Source of the DNA: Aquimarina sp. BL5
GTDB taxonomy: Bacteria; Bacteroidota; Bacteroidia; Flavobacteriales; Flavobacteriaceae
Assembly: GCF_003443675.1 (NCBI RefSeq)
Contig: NZ_CP031963.1
Span: 3,867,501-3,931,500, forward strand
Reading direction: 5' to 3'
DNA length: 64,000 bases
In this document: positions 63,795-64,000 of the stretch, piece after piece
Position numbering within the stretch: position 1 is the first letter of the stretch
Layout of the letters: each line of letters opens with the position of its first letter
The notes under the pieces: generated by a model
The model's database searches: none
Told to the model about the DNA's origin: nothing
What the model saw: only the letters and a program-made list of their open reading frames with translations
Made by a program: the position numbers and the translations under genes

Positions 63795-64000
63795 TTAGTG
63801 ATAATTTTGATGAGCATGTCTTCTTTTCCAAAAAAGCGATGTAGTATATCGATCTTCTTGAGCATAGTATTCTTGTCTCTTTTTCAGATATGCTTTATAA
63901 TCTTGAGTAATGATTTGCTGATATTTTTGTAATCCGAATCGATCCCCTTTTAGATCATCTAGGGTAGCATAAGCTGCAAACTGACTCATGGTTAATGATT
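63795..64000 (-). CDS. Unknown protein, 5' part outside the window
   Basis: At least 68 codons are open up to the edge; the ATG at 63989 is possible but the frame continues upstream (SLT before it), so the true start may lie outside. The visible C-terminus ends RRHAHQNYH and is rich in Tyr, Gln and Lys. No family recognised. The lipoprotein gene follows 22 bases after its stop, so the two are probably cotranscribed. Confidence 0.45.
   Translation of the reverse strand, partial: SLTMSQFAAYATLDDLKGDRFGLQKYQQIITQDYKAYLKKRQEYYAQEDRYTTSLFWKRRHAHQNYH

Noticed and set aside
63773..63865. Longer start for the haem lipoprotein
   Set aside because: Would overlap the upstream gene by 71 bp and place the lipoprotein signal internally.

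Overview
The window comes from an AT-rich genome of the phylum Bacteroidota, almost certainly a marine member of Flavobacteriaceae. The evidence is internal: a type IX secretion (T9SS) sorting domain, TonB-dependent receptors with an N-terminal carboxypeptidase-regulatory-like domain, surface-type lipoproteins with Asp-rich N-termini, several families largely confined to Bacteroidetes (DUF3098, DUF4271, DUF4296), and several exact matches to the Bacteroidetes -7 promoter element TAnnTTTG directly upstream of genes. I resemble it to Aquimarina-type genomes but cannot prove the genus. No tRNA, rRNA or CRISPR array was found.

Layout. 1-7.1 kb: a truncated Tricorn-like S41 protease gene, a thioredoxin-like gene, then a seven-gene minus-strand envelope operon (ftsX, lgt, an unknown membrane protein, DUF3098, uppP, truB, tonB-like). 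7.3-22.8 kb: mostly housekeeping metabolism (ketopantoate reductase family, leuS, SemiSWEET, alanine dehydrogenase, zinc peptidase, an Lrp regulator with a saccharopine dehydrogenase, pckA, hemD with DUF4271, a polyprenol-phosphate mannosyltransferase overlapping a dihydroorotase, a DUF4296 lipoprotein). 22.8-28.3 kb: an epimerase and a divergent signalling locus made of a predicted periplasmic TPR-CHAT protease, an ECF sigma factor and a single-pass membrane protein that looks like its anti-sigma factor. 28.4-32.5 kb: tyrS, an astacin-type lipoprotein protease, a YHS-domain protein and a LuxE-like acyl-protein synthetase.

32.6-34.4 kb: an intact IS3-family element with imperfect 26-bp ends, a 3-bp target duplication and a programmed -1 frameshift site, next to a very small T9SS protein. 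34.7-36.1 kb: a MATE exporter. 36.1-50.7 kb: the most coherent accessory region. Two paralogous operons, each a TonB-dependent receptor followed by a beta-helix lipoprotein, are followed by a MORN-repeat protein, a PiT phosphate transporter with a PhoU-like tail, and a PhoB/PhoR-type two-component system. Four intergenic sites here carry the same 11-bp-spaced TAAC direct repeat, which I propose as a Pho-box-like operator linking these genes into one phosphate regulon.

50.6-64 kb: a glycosyltransferase, trmB, a LysE exporter overlapping an alkyltransferase-like DNA repair protein, a Fic protein with a duplicated palindrome at its promoter, an outer-membrane barrel, an Mrp/NifU iron-sulfur pair, a lipoprotein, an acyltransferase, a membrane AraC regulator, an LpxH-like phosphoesterase, a Cys-rich membrane protein, a large lipoprotein with one haem c motif, and a truncated unknown gene at the edge.
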